From Desnuesiella massiliensis (GTDB lineage: Bacteria > Bacillota > Clostridia > Clostridiales > Clostridiaceae): 64,000 nucleotides of DNA. Each line of letters begins with the position of its first letter. Within the stretch, counting starts at the first letter, position 1. Position numbers and translations under genes: made by a program. The notes under the pieces were generated by a model. It made no database searches. It was not told the origin of the DNA and saw only the letters and a list, made by a program, of their open reading frames with translations. The DNA is taken from NCBI RefSeq assembly GCF_001403615.1, contig NZ_LN879456.1, forward strand, positions 992,001-1,056,000, read 5' to 3'. Shown here one piece after another: positions 53,428 through 62,417 of this stretch.

Positions 53428-53462
53428 ACCCCCCTCGTATAAAAATATTATATGAAGGGGGT
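53428..53462 (-). promoter_or_regulatory. Strong hairpin over the spoIIP SD, with an internal SigE-like -10
   Basis: The 15-base arms (53428-53442 and 53448-53462) pair at 14 positions around a 5-base loop. On the minus strand the 3' arm is the spoIIP SD itself, so read-through from gpr would hide it. The 5' arm contains CATATAAT, a SigE-like -10; initiation there would produce an RNA without the 5' arm. No U-run follows, so it is not a normal terminator. Confidence 0.6.
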
Positions 53463-53497
53463 CTGATTTTTATTACTCTAATAAAAATTGGAAAATG

Positions 53498-54475
53498 TTA
53501 ACTTAAAAAGTTATTAATTTCTTCCAAATTTAATGCTGGTTGTAAAGCCATATTGATTCCTGTAGAAATAATTCTTGAGACAGAATCTATTACAGTGTCT
53601 ACTTCCTTAGGGGTAACTACCAAATCTCCTACATAAGGATTTAAAAGCTCCTGTATCATCTTTGTTTTTTCATTTTTATCTATAGATTTCAAAAGATTGT
53701 AAAACTCCCCTCCCTTAGTAGCTTGATTTATCATTTCATCTAGCACTAGATCTATACTATCATTAGCTATGGTTGCAGCATCAACTACTGTAGGTACTCC
53801 TATGGCGATGACAGGTACTCCTAAAGTTTTTTCGCTGATAACCATACGTTTATTTCCAACCCCAGAGCCAGGAGATATTCCGCTATCACCTATTTGAATA
53901 GTTCTATTAACCCTATCTAGCTTTCTAGAGGCTAAAGCGTCGATACATATTATTAGATTGGGCTTAAGCTTACTTACCACAGCTTTTATTATTTCTCCTG
54001 TCTCAATTCCTGTGAGACCTAAAACTCCTGGAGACAGAGCACAAACAGGCCTAATCTCTTCATCGATACTATCCGGTATCAACTGCTTAAGGTGTCTTGT
54101 AACCATTATCTTAGAAACCACCTTTGGGCCTAAGGCATCGGGTGTAACATTCCAATTACCCAATCCTACAACTAATGCAGTCATACTTTTATCTAACTTT
54201 ATCATAGAAGATAGATTGTTAGCTAGAACTTCACTTACCTCATTCATAGTTTCACCATCGTAGTGAGTAAATTCTGGCATATCTATAGTTATATAGGTCC
54301 CCATAGGCTTTCCCATATTTCTCTCACCAATATCGTTTAAAATTTTAACCTGAGTTATGTTTATCTCTCCCTGCTTCTCTTCTTTAAATTCAACACCTTC
54401 TGAATCTTCATTATTATGTTGCTGAGCATAAATCTCTCTAGCTTCTACAGCCAAATCAGTTCTAATATTATACAT
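53498..54475 (-). CDS. gpr: Germination protease GPR
   Basis: GPR degrades small acid-soluble spore proteins on germination; it is made as a zymogen. The 325-residue protein has an N-terminal propeptide ahead of GTYITIDMPEF, then VGLGNWNVTPDALGP, ICIDALASRK and GSGVGNKRM segments. The start has SD TAGGGAGTG. It lies next to rpsT (divergent) and upstream of spoIIP, the usual arrangement. Confidence 0.96.
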   Translation of the reverse strand: MYNIRTDLAVEAREIYAQQHNNEDSEGVEFKEEKQGEINITQVKILNDIGERNMGKPMGTYITIDMPEFTHYDGETMNEVSEVLANNLSSMIKLDKSMTALVVGLGNWNVTPDALGPKVVSKIMVTRHLKQLIPDSIDEEIRPVCALSPGVLGLTGIETGEIIKAVVSKLKPNLIICIDALASRKLDRVNRTIQIGDSGISPGSGVGNKRMVISEKTLGVPVIAIGVPTVVDAATIANDSIDLVLDEMINQATKGGEFYNLLKSIDKNEKTKMIQELLNPYVGDLVVTPKEVDTVIDSVSRIISTGINMALQPALNLEEINNFLS

Positions 54476-54574
54476 AATATCACTCCCTAATAAGTTATAT
54501 AAATATTTTTAGTAATTTTCTTTAAAATTATTTATGAAACTAGATTTTAAAATCTCTAAAGTTAAAATAAGGTA

Positions 54575-54603
54575 TTGAAGTATTAGAAGAATAATGCTAT
54601 AAT
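54575..54603 (+). promoter_or_regulatory. SigA promoter for rpsT
   Basis: TTGAAG (54575-54580) and a perfect TATAAT (54598-54603) are separated by 17 bp, 80 bp upstream of the rpsT start, leaving a leader of about 70 nt. Confidence 0.75.
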
Positions 54604-54651
54604 ATCCTTTGTTAAATAGTAGACTCGTACGCAGATTCCCCAAACTGCAGA

Positions 54652-54673
54652 GACCCTATTAAAATAAAGGGGG
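54652..54673 (+). promoter_or_regulatory. Leader hairpin masking the rpsT SD
   Basis: In the rpsT leader ACCCT (54652-54656) can pair with the SD region AGGGGGT (54667-54673). Such a structure would lower initiation and could serve autoregulation by S20, known in E. coli; here it is a suggestion only. Confidence 0.35.
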
Positions 54674-54682
54674 TGAAACACA

Positions 54683-54949
54683 ATGGCAAATATAAAATCA
54701 GCTAAAAAGAGAATAAAAGTGACTGAAGCTAAAACATTAAAAAATAAGATGATAAAGTCAGCTTTAAAAACTGTAATAAAGAAGTTTGAAACTGCATTAA
54801 CATCAAATAATGTTGAAGAAGCTAAAGCTTCTTTCAAAAGTGCAGCAAAGGCTTTAGATATGGCTGCTTCAAAGGGAGTATTACATAAAAATAAAGCTGC
54901 TAGAAAAAAATCAAGATTAGCTGCAAAGTTAAATGCTTTATCAGCATAA
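54683..54949 (+). CDS. rpsT: 30S ribosomal protein S20
   Basis: The 88-residue, lysine-rich, helical protein begins MANIKSAKKRIKVTEAKTLK and ends NKAARKKSRLAAKLNALSA, the S20 pattern. It binds 16S rRNA at the base of the 30S body. The SD is AAAGGGGGTG. It is transcribed divergently from gpr and converges with holA. Confidence 0.98.
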   Translation: MANIKSAKKRIKVTEAKTLKNKMIKSALKTVIKKFETALTSNNVEEAKASFKSAAKALDMAASKGVLHKNKAARKKSRLAAKLNALSA

Positions 54950-54955
54950 TAAATA

Positions 54956-54976
54956 AACCGGTATTTTTTACCGGTT
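54956..54976. terminator. Bidirectional terminator between rpsT and holA
   Basis: An ACCGGTA stem with its complement flanks a T-loop (54956-54976). A-rich and T-rich tails on both sides fit termination for both convergent genes. Confidence 0.85.
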
Positions 54977-54993
54977 ATTTATTATGCCTTTTT

Positions 54994-56016
54994 TTACATT
55001 CTAACAGTATTAATTATTAGAAGTTCCATTTCTGTTTTTTTATCATTGCCAGAAGTTTTTAATATTCTTTCAGTATTTAAGCATAATTCAAGACAAGTTT
55101 TTAATTGCTTTAATGTGAATTTTTTGCTTTGAAACATAAGCTTTTCTGCAATAAAAGGAAGTAGTCTTAATTCCTTTGCAATAATATCTTTATTTTTTCC
55201 TTCATTTACAGAAAACTTTATACTTAGCAATAGCTTAAATTGCCTTTCTATCATAGAAAGAATTCCTAGAATGTTTTCTCCTCTGAATACCAATTCATTT
55301 AATATATCTAGAGCTTTTTCTGGCTTTTTTTGAGATAAAAAGTCCACTAAATCAAAAATATCATTATCACTTTTTTGAGGTGATAGTTTTGATATATCCT
55401 CTTTTGTTATGCTTCTACCTTCTGTATAATAAATTAATTTTTCTACTTCGTTTTCAATGATATCCATATTATTATCAATATTATCACAAAAGAACTTTAA
55501 TTCTATCTTTCCTATTTCTCTATTTTTTTCTGAAAATAAATTATTTACTTTTTTATATAGTCTTTCTCCTTTTAACTTATCACTCTTCACTAAGCAACAT
55601 TTTTTTTCTAATTTTTTTACTCTATTGCTTGGTTTCTCTCTTTCTTCTTCAAATAAATAATATAATATAAGAATGCAGTGCTTAGGTACATTATCCACAT
55701 ACTTTTGAAGCTCTTCAAATTTTTTAGTACCTTCTTTATCACCCTTATCCTTTAAAAATTCTGCTCTATATACTAGAACTACCTTTTTGTCACTCATAAA
55801 AGGCAATGTTTCACAAGCATTTAAAATTTCATCAAAGGTCACATTACTACCCGAGAACTTAATTAGATTTAAATCTAGAAATCCATCATCTATAACAGAA
55901 TTAATTATATTATTTACACTTTCCTTTATAAGCTTTTCATCTATACCACAAAAAATATAGCAATTTTCAATAATATTCTTTTTTATATTATTCTCTAAAG
56001 TTTCAATATCTATCAT
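54994..56016 (-). CDS. holA: DNA polymerase III subunit delta
   Basis: HolA is the clamp-loader wrench that opens the beta clamp. The 340-residue protein is divergent at sequence level but matches the family: CYIFCGIDEKLIKESV near the start, VVLVYRAEFL, and a C-terminal helical collar with ENILGILSMIERQFKLLLSI. It sits between comEC and rpsT, as in B. subtilis. Confidence 0.92.
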   Translation of the reverse strand: MIDIETLENNIKKNIIENCYIFCGIDEKLIKESVNNIINSVIDDGFLDLNLIKFSGSNVTFDEILNACETLPFMSDKKVVLVYRAEFLKDKGDKEGTKKFEELQKYVDNVPKHCILILYYLFEEEREKPSNRVKKLEKKCCLVKSDKLKGERLYKKVNNLFSEKNREIGKIELKFFCDNIDNNMDIIENEVEKLIYYTEGRSITKEDISKLSPQKSDNDIFDLVDFLSQKKPEKALDILNELVFRGENILGILSMIERQFKLLLSIKFSVNEGKNKDIIAKELRLLPFIAEKLMFQSKKFTLKQLKTCLELCLNTERILKTSGNDKKTEMELLIINTVRM

Positions 56017-56038
56017 GCGATCCAGCCTCTCAAATAGA

Positions 56039-56107
56039 TTTAGGCATCTAAATAAAAATAGCTAGTCAAATATGATTAAACTGATTAATTATTTTTAAGA
56101 TACCTTA
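56039..56107. repeat. Short palindromic element, copy B
   Basis: A 69-bp stretch between holA and comEC begins TTTAGGCATCT and ends TAAGATACCTTA, with imperfect terminal inverted repeats. It shares TTTAGGCATCT and CTAGTCA at the same spacing with the complement of copy A (35190-35249). It abuts the comEC stop. Confidence 0.5.
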
Positions 56108-56108
56108 A

Positions 56109-57869
56109 TTATGGAAAATTATCTATTACATAAACACTATCATTGAATATGTATATGGTTTTTAAATTTTCTACATTAAAACTGTATTCCTCAGTATTTG
56201 CATCAACTCTAATTATATCAGATTCTTTATAAGTTATTAAGGGTAAATCCTTATTTTTATCTTTAGATACTATTATGTTTTTCTTCTTTTTAGTATTTAT
56301 ATGAACATTAAAAGATTCTATATCCTTTTGAAGGGTTATAAATGTCTTATTCTTTAATATTAAATTTATATCTTCTTCTCCTAAAACTAACTTTTTCTGA
56401 ACTTTCAATGTGTTTAATATTTCTTCTCTTTTTATAGGATTATTAGCTATTAATACATTGCTATTCTTATATTTAAATAAAGCAAATACATCCTTTCCAT
56501 ATTTAAAATATTCAATAGTAGGTATAAAACAATAGTATTGAATTATTGCTAACAATAATAGCGTTAAGGGGAAAAGCTTAATTCTTTCATATCCTTTTTT
56601 ATATAATCCATAGGAAATATACAAAGCTAAGATTATTATGCCATCTAGATAACTTAAATAACTTGTGGAAAATCCAATATTATTAAAAAGAATATATCCT
56701 CCCTCCAAGGCTGAAAAGCATAGTTTTAAGAGAAAAATAATCATACTATTTATTACAGCAATATTGCCAAGTATAAAATACAAATTACCTAATATTAATA
56801 TTGCTGTGTAAAATGGAATAAGTATAAGATTGCTTAAAATAAAATTTAAATTTATGCTTTTAAAGGCGAACACTGAGTAGGGTAAAGAGAATACTTGAGC
56901 GCTTAAAGTAATTGCTAGAGGATCTTTTATAAAACTTGGTAACTTATATAAAGTTCTTTTTATTTTCTTGTAGAATAAAAGTATACCTAAAGTAGCAAGA
57001 TAAGATAGATGAAATCCCATGTCAAAAGATAAATATGGCTTTATGACAAGTAAAATTATAGCTGAAAAAGCTAAGGAAGACATATTATCATATTTTTTAT
57101 ATATCTTACTTGAGCATTTTAGTAATATTATCATAAATAAAGCCCTTAATGTAGGAGCCTTTGCACCTGTTAATATGGAATATAAAACTGTTATTATAAT
57201 AGAGACCTTATAGCTAAAGAGTTTTTCTATTATCTTATATATCATAGCTATATGAAGACCTGAAACGCTTATTATATGTGATATTCCTAAATCTCTAAAC
57301 AAATTCTTCTGTTCTTTTTTTATATTGCTTGCCTCTCCAAAGCATATACCACTAGTAAGCGCAGCATTTTCCTCACCTATAGAACTTACAAGACTATTAT
57401 AAACCTGCTCTTTTAATAAATTTATTTTATAAATATAGTCTTTTTTAAAGCTATGATTTTCAGCCACATATAACTTTCCTATTATTCCAAACTCATATTT
57501 AGGACTTTTTTCTATATATCCGCTTACATTAATCAATCCATTTTTGTAGCTTTCGAAATCAATGTTATCTATTATAACTTTTTTACCTTTATAAACACCT
57601 AAAGTATCTAATCCAAGCTTTCCTTCTACTCTTATATTTTCTTTGAATAAATAAGCGTTAAACTTGTTAAAATATATATAGGTATTTACCATTGAAAATA
57701 TAGCAAATAATATTATTATAAAGGCTTCTTTGAAGGTAAGATGCATAAATAAAATAAGAAAAAGTGCAGCTAGCACTGCACCTAAAATAAAAAATTTATT
57801 CATAAAGCATACTGATATAACGGAACCTAAAAACACAGCTACAGAATAATATATTAAAGGTCTAGTCAT
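56109..57869 (-). CDS. comEC: ComEC/Rec2-family DNA-uptake channel, short form
   Basis: ComEC conducts single-stranded DNA across the membrane in competence. The 586-residue protein has N-terminal helices, an OB-like external domain (about 70-150), and the competence domain with ISVSGLHIAMIYKI and multiple helices (about 200-440). The last 130 residues are soluble but lack the HxHxDH of the usual metallo-beta-lactamase domain. I chose ATG 57869, which overlaps the stop of the upstream gene by 8 bp (coupled). Confidence 0.88.
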   Translation of the reverse strand: MTRPLIYYSVAVFLGSVISVCFMNKFFILGAVLAALFLILFMHLTFKEAFIIILFAIFSMVNTYIYFNKFNAYLFKENIRVEGKLGLDTLGVYKGKKVIIDNIDFESYKNGLINVSGYIEKSPKYEFGIIGKLYVAENHSFKKDYIYKINLLKEQVYNSLVSSIGEENAALTSGICFGEASNIKKEQKNLFRDLGISHIISVSGLHIAMIYKIIEKLFSYKVSIIITVLYSILTGAKAPTLRALFMIILLKCSSKIYKKYDNMSSLAFSAIILLVIKPYLSFDMGFHLSYLATLGILLFYKKIKRTLYKLPSFIKDPLAITLSAQVFSLPYSVFAFKSINLNFILSNLILIPFYTAILILGNLYFILGNIAVINSMIIFLLKLCFSALEGGYILFNNIGFSTSYLSYLDGIIILALYISYGLYKKGYERIKLFPLTLLLLAIIQYYCFIPTIEYFKYGKDVFALFKYKNSNVLIANNPIKREEILNTLKVQKKLVLGEEDINLILKNKTFITLQKDIESFNVHINTKKKKNIIVSKDKNKDLPLITYKESDIIRVDANTEEYSFNVENLKTIYIFNDSVYVIDNFP

Positions 57870-58158
57870 AAAATATACCCATACTATTAAAATCTGGTAT
57901 TTCATAGGATTTATTGCTTAAGCTTTTGTTATAATCTACGGTTAAAAATATCTTTACCATATTGGTATTCTCATCGTAGCTTACATCATGAACTGTAGGT
58001 ATTCCATCCCTACTTTTAACTGTAAAATAATTATTTACCAAATCCTTTGCACTTTCTTTAGTTAAACTATCATAGCTAAAAAGATAATCCTCTGATGGCA
58101 CATTCAAGCATATAGTCTTCATATCAGAAAAAGTCGTTTCAAAAATATTATTAAACAT
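57862..58158 (-). CDS. 98-residue protein of unknown function, coupled to comEC
   Basis: This small protein (MFNNIFETTFSDMKTICLNV) has no membrane segment and no motif I recognise. A beta-strand-rich middle (about 55-85; VHDVSYDENTNMVKIFLTVDY) is visible. The ATG has a strong SD (GGGAGGTG). Its stop overlaps the comEC start, so the two are translated together. It is not a ComEA homologue. Confidence 0.75.
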   Translation of the reverse strand: MFNNIFETTFSDMKTICLNVPSEDYLFSYDSLTKESAKDLVNNYFTVKSRDGIPTVHDVSYDENTNMVKIFLTVDYNKSLSNKSYEIPDFNSMGIFYD

Positions 58159-58232
58159 AAAAAGCACCTCCCATTTATATTTTAACCACTAAGAAGATTA
58201 TTTAATCTTATATATGTATGCCTTAAAATATA

Positions 58233-58276
58233 AAAAACTCTTGCTATAGTTTCAACAAACCATAGCAAGAGTTTTT
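58233..58276 (-). terminator. Terminator after the P-type ATPase homologue
   Basis: A perfect 15-bp stem (58233-58247 with 58262-58276) and a 14-base loop carry a T-rich 3' side on the minus strand, at the stop codon of the gene. Confidence 0.9.
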
Positions 58277-60860
58277 AGGATGCCTTATATAAATTTTTTA
58301 TAAATACCTTGTTTAATAATACAAAGAAAACTATTATTACTAAATCAAAAGCAAACATATGTAGATTTAGTTTAATATGGAAAAATTTACTCAGTATTAG
58401 TATTCCTAGTAAAATAATGAATGATAAACTCAACGTTAAATAATAAATAATATTTTTATTTAGGCTACATAAAGAAAAAGTAATTATTGCATAGATAAAA
58501 CTAATTATTATAAAAGTATTTAATACAGCTGCATCGTTATTACTACTTGTAGTAACTACATAATAATAGGCTAATATGATAATAGGCAATACTATTAAAG
58601 GAATAAGGATATTGTTCATACCTTTTTTTCTTATAAATAACCTTTCGTTTATGGTTGATTCTTTCTCTTTTAATGCCTTTACATTCTCATTGCTTAAAAT
58701 TACAAAAGAGCATAGAGGCACTATAACACTATTTAGATACAATATCATATATGGATTTAAAGCATCTACATTAAATAGGGTAGTTATAGATAAAACTAAA
58801 AATATATTTAATAAAAATGTGATGCAGATAAAATTTATGCAATCATTAATATTACTAATAAAACTTTCACTATATTTTATTAGCTTAACAAAGTTTCTAA
58901 AATAATTATCTTTGATATGAATATGACTCAGCTTCTTTACTAAGGTGCTGCATTCCTCTCCTACAGCTAAGCTTATATGAGAGGTATTCATAGAAGGTAA
59001 CTCGGTGAAATTAGTTCCAGCTGTAGCGATTTTATATCCTTTATCTTTTAATAACTTTACAACCTTAAGTTTATGATTGCTATTTATTCTTGAGAAAATT
59101 TTTATTTTATCTGCTACGGTGCTAAAATCCTTTTCTGGAATAAAATCCATTTCTATACCAGATAATACACTAGTTAAAGAATTTATATATTGTATTTCTT
59201 TACCCATGGCATAAGAAGAAAGCTTATTATCTTCTGTAGAAAATGCTACTTTAATATTTTTAGCTTCACAATATTTAATATCCTCCATAATCTCTTCATT
59301 AATTGGATTATGAAAGCCTATTATTCCTACAAACACTAAATTACTTTCTATATTTTCATCAGGACTAGGTTCATAATTAAAATTTCTATAGGCAAAACCC
59401 ATAGTAATTAATCCCTCTTCCGATAATTTTATGTCTATTTCTCTTATAGCATCTATTTCCTCTATACTTAATTCTTTTTCAACGCCGCTTCTCATAATGT
59501 GAGTACATCTATCTAATATTACATCTAAAGCACCCTTTATATTAGCTCTATAATTTTCATCAAATTTGTTTACTGTGGTCATAATTCTCTTATCACTATC
59601 GTAGGATAGTTCAAATATTCTTTTTTGATTGCTTTCTAAATCATATTTATACATTTCATTTTCAGAACCTAGTTTAAGCAGAGCTATTTCTATTATACTC
59701 CCTTTAGAAGTTCCTTGTTCAAAGTTAAATTTAGCATCATTACAAAGTAATCCTATATTTAAAATTCTCTCCAGATTTATATCCTTTTTTAATTTTGTCT
59801 TTTGAATATCATATAGATTATCATCAGTATATATTTTTTTAATATTTACATCGCTTTTAGTTAATGCGCCAATCTTATTCATAAATATATAATTTATTTG
59901 GGGAAGAAGGGTTAATACTGATATATCTTTAATTTCAATATCTTTATATTGAAGATCCTTCTCTGTTTTCATTATAAAAAACCCAAAAACTAATATTATA
60001 CATGAGGAAATTCCTGCTAAAAATATATTTTCTACATTTACTAATATATAACTAAGAGTATTATGGCTATAATAGTTCATTATAATGGCATAAATACAAG
60101 ATATCGCTATGGTTATAATGGATATCTTATTTACTATTTTATTAAAAGAGGAATTTATATCAAATTTATCTGATTCAGGCTTAGTAAGCATACTTACTAT
60201 TCTACCAATTTGGGTATTCATTCCTACAGCAATTACAATGCCTAATCCAGAGCCTTCCATCACTGTACTTCCTTTAAAGGCTATGTTTTTCATTTCAGAA
60301 AGATTTATATCTCGCTCTTCAATTTTTGCTTCATATTTCTCTGATATATAATTTTCTCCAGTAACAGCAGTTTCTTTTATTTTTAGCTCTTTGCTTTCAA
60401 TAATTCTTAAATCCGCAGGTATAATATAATTTTTTTCTAGTAAAACTATATCCCCTATTACCAGTTCTTCACAACCTAAGGTTAAAACCCGTCCATCCCT
60501 TATTACATTAGCATTAGTCTTATTTAAGTTTTCTAAGTCCTTTAATCTCTTTTCATTTTCATATTTTTTCTTTATAACTTGAAATAAAGAAGAAGCAAGT
60601 AATAAAATTATTAAAACACTTATTATATAATGGTTATTATAGAGGCTTAATCCAATATTAATTAAAAAAGCAACTACCCATAAACTACAGATATCTTTTA
60701 AAACTAATGAAAATAAACTATTAGTTTTTATTATATTAATAATATTCTTTCCTAACAGTTTCTGTCTTTCTTCTATTTCTATATTCTTCAAGCCTATATA
60801 TATATCACTTTTTAGTTTTTTTACTATAAAATTCCAAGAATTGTTATACCATTCAGTCAT
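58275..60860 (-). CDS. P-type ATPase homologue lacking catalytic residues
   Basis: The 861-residue protein has the full layout of a type II cation ATPase: helices M1-M2 (about 60-95), an actuator domain with VTGEN, helices M3-M4, a P/N domain, and C-terminal helices (about 660-855). Yet the phosphorylation motif DKTGT reads NKIGA (catalytic Asp becomes Asn328), the M4 PEGLP motif is missing, TGD reads STED, and GDGxND reads AGTNFTE. The nucleotide-domain KGA motif remains. The frame is intact with SD AAAGGGTG. It follows spoVAE. Confidence 0.9.
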   Translation of the reverse strand: MTEWYNNSWNFIVKKLKSDIYIGLKNIEIEERQKLLGKNIINIIKTNSLFSLVLKDICSLWVVAFLINIGLSLYNNHYIISVLIILLLASSLFQVIKKKYENEKRLKDLENLNKTNANVIRDGRVLTLGCEELVIGDIVLLEKNYIIPADLRIIESKELKIKETAVTGENYISEKYEAKIEERDINLSEMKNIAFKGSTVMEGSGLGIVIAVGMNTQIGRIVSMLTKPESDKFDINSSFNKIVNKISIITIAISCIYAIIMNYYSHNTLSYILVNVENIFLAGISSCIILVFGFFIMKTEKDLQYKDIEIKDISVLTLLPQINYIFMNKIGALTKSDVNIKKIYTDDNLYDIQKTKLKKDINLERILNIGLLCNDAKFNFEQGTSKGSIIEIALLKLGSENEMYKYDLESNQKRIFELSYDSDKRIMTTVNKFDENYRANIKGALDVILDRCTHIMRSGVEKELSIEEIDAIREIDIKLSEEGLITMGFAYRNFNYEPSPDENIESNLVFVGIIGFHNPINEEIMEDIKYCEAKNIKVAFSTEDNKLSSYAMGKEIQYINSLTSVLSGIEMDFIPEKDFSTVADKIKIFSRINSNHKLKVVKLLKDKGYKIATAGTNFTELPSMNTSHISLAVGEECSTLVKKLSHIHIKDNYFRNFVKLIKYSESFISNINDCINFICITFLLNIFLVLSITTLFNVDALNPYMILYLNSVIVPLCSFVILSNENVKALKEKESTINERLFIRKKGMNNILIPLIVLPIIILAYYYVVTTSSNNDAAVLNTFIIISFIYAIITFSLCSLNKNIIYYLTLSLSFIILLGILILSKFFHIKLNLHMFAFDLVIIVFFVLLNKVFIKNLYKAS

Positions 60861-60937
60861 ATTTAACACCCTTTATAATTGTAGTACTTCTTTTTTATTC
60901 GGATGAAAATCATAGTACTTTAGGCATATCAAGAAAT

Positions 60938-60977
60938 AAAGATGGAAGGTTCTGCTGCTGCAAAACCTTCCATCTTT
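60938..60977 (-). terminator. Terminator after spoVAE
   Basis: A perfect 14-bp stem (60938-60951 with 60964-60977) and a 12-base loop, overlapping the spoVAE stop and followed by A/T-rich DNA, separate spoVA from the ATPase homologue. Confidence 0.85.
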
Positions 60978-61335
60978 AATCCTTAGTTTTTGGATTAAAT
61001 ATTAAGGCCATTATGTATCCAAACACAATAGCAGCAGTGATGCCTCCTGCTGTACCTTTTATTCCTCCAGTAAAAGCTCCTAGTAGTCCTACTCTATCTA
61101 CCTCTTTTATAGCAGCCTTTGCTAAGGAATATCCAAATCCAGGTAATGGAACACTAGCTCCTGCTTTTCCAAATTTAATAAGAACATCATATATATTTAA
61201 AGCTCCTAATAAAGTTCCCAAAGTCACAAAGCTCACTAGTATTCTAGCCGGGGTTAATTTTGTCTTATCCATTAGTATTTGAGCTACTACGCAAATAAAA
61301 CCACCTACTATAAATGCTCTAATATAACTTAACAT
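60976..61335 (-). CDS. spoVAE: Stage V sporulation protein AE
   Basis: The 119-residue membrane protein has about four helices and the SpoVAE pattern MLSYIRAFIVGGFICVVAQ, then PGFGYSLAKAAIKEVDRVG. SpoVA proteins form the channel that moves calcium dipicolinate into and out of spores. The SD is GGAGG. It is the last of spoVAC-D-E. Confidence 0.95.
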   Translation of the reverse strand: MLSYIRAFIVGGFICVVAQILMDKTKLTPARILVSFVTLGTLLGALNIYDVLIKFGKAGASVPLPGFGYSLAKAAIKEVDRVGLLGAFTGGIKGTAGGITAAIVFGYIMALIFNPKTKD

Positions 61336-61370
61336 TTAATGTACCTCCATATTATAAAACAATATTTAAT

Positions 61371-62393
61371 TTAAAACTCTATGGCTACTCCATGAGCTAT
61401 GCCAGGTATTGACTCTCCTTGTAGAGAAGAAGTAGTGCTCATCAAAGCCCCTGTTGAAACCAAAAACACCCTTTTAAATTTCCCCTTTAACATGTTTTTA
61501 TAAATATACCCGCAGCTTACTACCGCAGAGCAACCACAACCGCTACCTCCTGAACAGGTGTTTTGTTCCTCGTTATTAAATATTCTTTCACCACAATCTA
61601 TATAGACTTTACTTATATCATAACCATATTCTAACAAGAGCTTTTGTGTTAATTCTCTTCCAACCTTACCTAAATCTCCAGTGGCAATAATATCATAATA
61701 GTCTGGATCCCTGCCAGTATCCTTAAAGTGTTTATATAGAGTATCCACTGCAGCTGGAGCCATAGCTGCTCCCATATTATTCGCATCCTTAATACCATAA
61801 TCTCTTACCATACCAGTAGTAACATAAGTTACTCTAGGGAAATTTCCTTCTTTACCTAAAAGCATTGCTCCAGCACCGGTTACTGTCCATTGAGAGGTTA
61901 AGGATCTTTGACTGCCGAATTCTAAAGGAAATCTAAATTGACGCTCCGCAGAACTAAAATGAGAGGAGGTAGATGCTATAACATAGTCTGCGAAACCTCC
62001 ATCCATTATTAAAGAGGCTATACTTAAAGACTCTGCCATAGTGGAACAAGCTCCATAGAGTCCTACGAAAGGTATATTTATTTCCCTAGCCGCAAAGCTA
62101 GATGAAGAAAGTTGATTTAGTAAATCCCCTGCAAATAAATAATTTATTTCATCCTCTTTTAAATTTGCCTTTTGTATAGTTTGAATAATGGCATCATACA
62201 TTATGCTGCTTTCTGCTTTTTCATAGCTATCTTTTCCATTAGTATCATCCTGAAGGATTACATCAAAATAATCCTTTAAAGGACCTTGACCTTCCTTAGG
62301 ACCTACTATACTAGTAGTTGCTATAATCCTTGGCTCATGCATTAACATTACAGTCTGCTCTCCTACCCTTTTGTTTATGTGCATTTCTTTCAA
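61371..62393 (-). CDS. spoVAD: Stage V sporulation protein AD
   Basis: SpoVAD binds dipicolinic acid and has a thiolase-like fold. The 340 residues include VGLYGACSTMAESLSIASL, GAGAMLLGKEG and CSGGSGCGCSAVVSCGY. The frame begins at TTG 62393, about 10 bp after AAGGGAT, or at ATG 62384; the choice is uncertain. It is flanked by spoVAC and spoVAE. Confidence 0.95.
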   Translation of the reverse strand: MKEMHINKRVGEQTVMLMHEPRIIATTSIVGPKEGQGPLKDYFDVILQDDTNGKDSYEKAESSIMYDAIIQTIQKANLKEDEINYLFAGDLLNQLSSSSFAAREINIPFVGLYGACSTMAESLSIASLIMDGGFADYVIASTSSHFSSAERQFRFPLEFGSQRSLTSQWTVTGAGAMLLGKEGNFPRVTYVTTGMVRDYGIKDANNMGAAMAPAAVDTLYKHFKDTGRDPDYYDIIATGDLGKVGRELTQKLLLEYGYDISKVYIDCGERIFNNEEQNTCSGGSGCGCSAVVSCGYIYKNMLKGKFKRVFLVSTGALMSTTSSLQGESIPGIAHGVAIEF

Positions 62394-62417
62394 CTATGCC
62401 ACATCCCTTCCTTTTAA

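Noticed and set aside
54583..54837. Minus-strand ORF of 84 codons
   Set aside because: It is antisense to the S20 gene, which has a promoter, SD and clear family match.
58275..60860. P-type ATPase homologue as a pseudogene
   Set aside because: There is no stop or frameshift, the SD is good and a terminator follows; substitutions are confined to catalytic motifs, which fits a pseudoenzyme better than decay.
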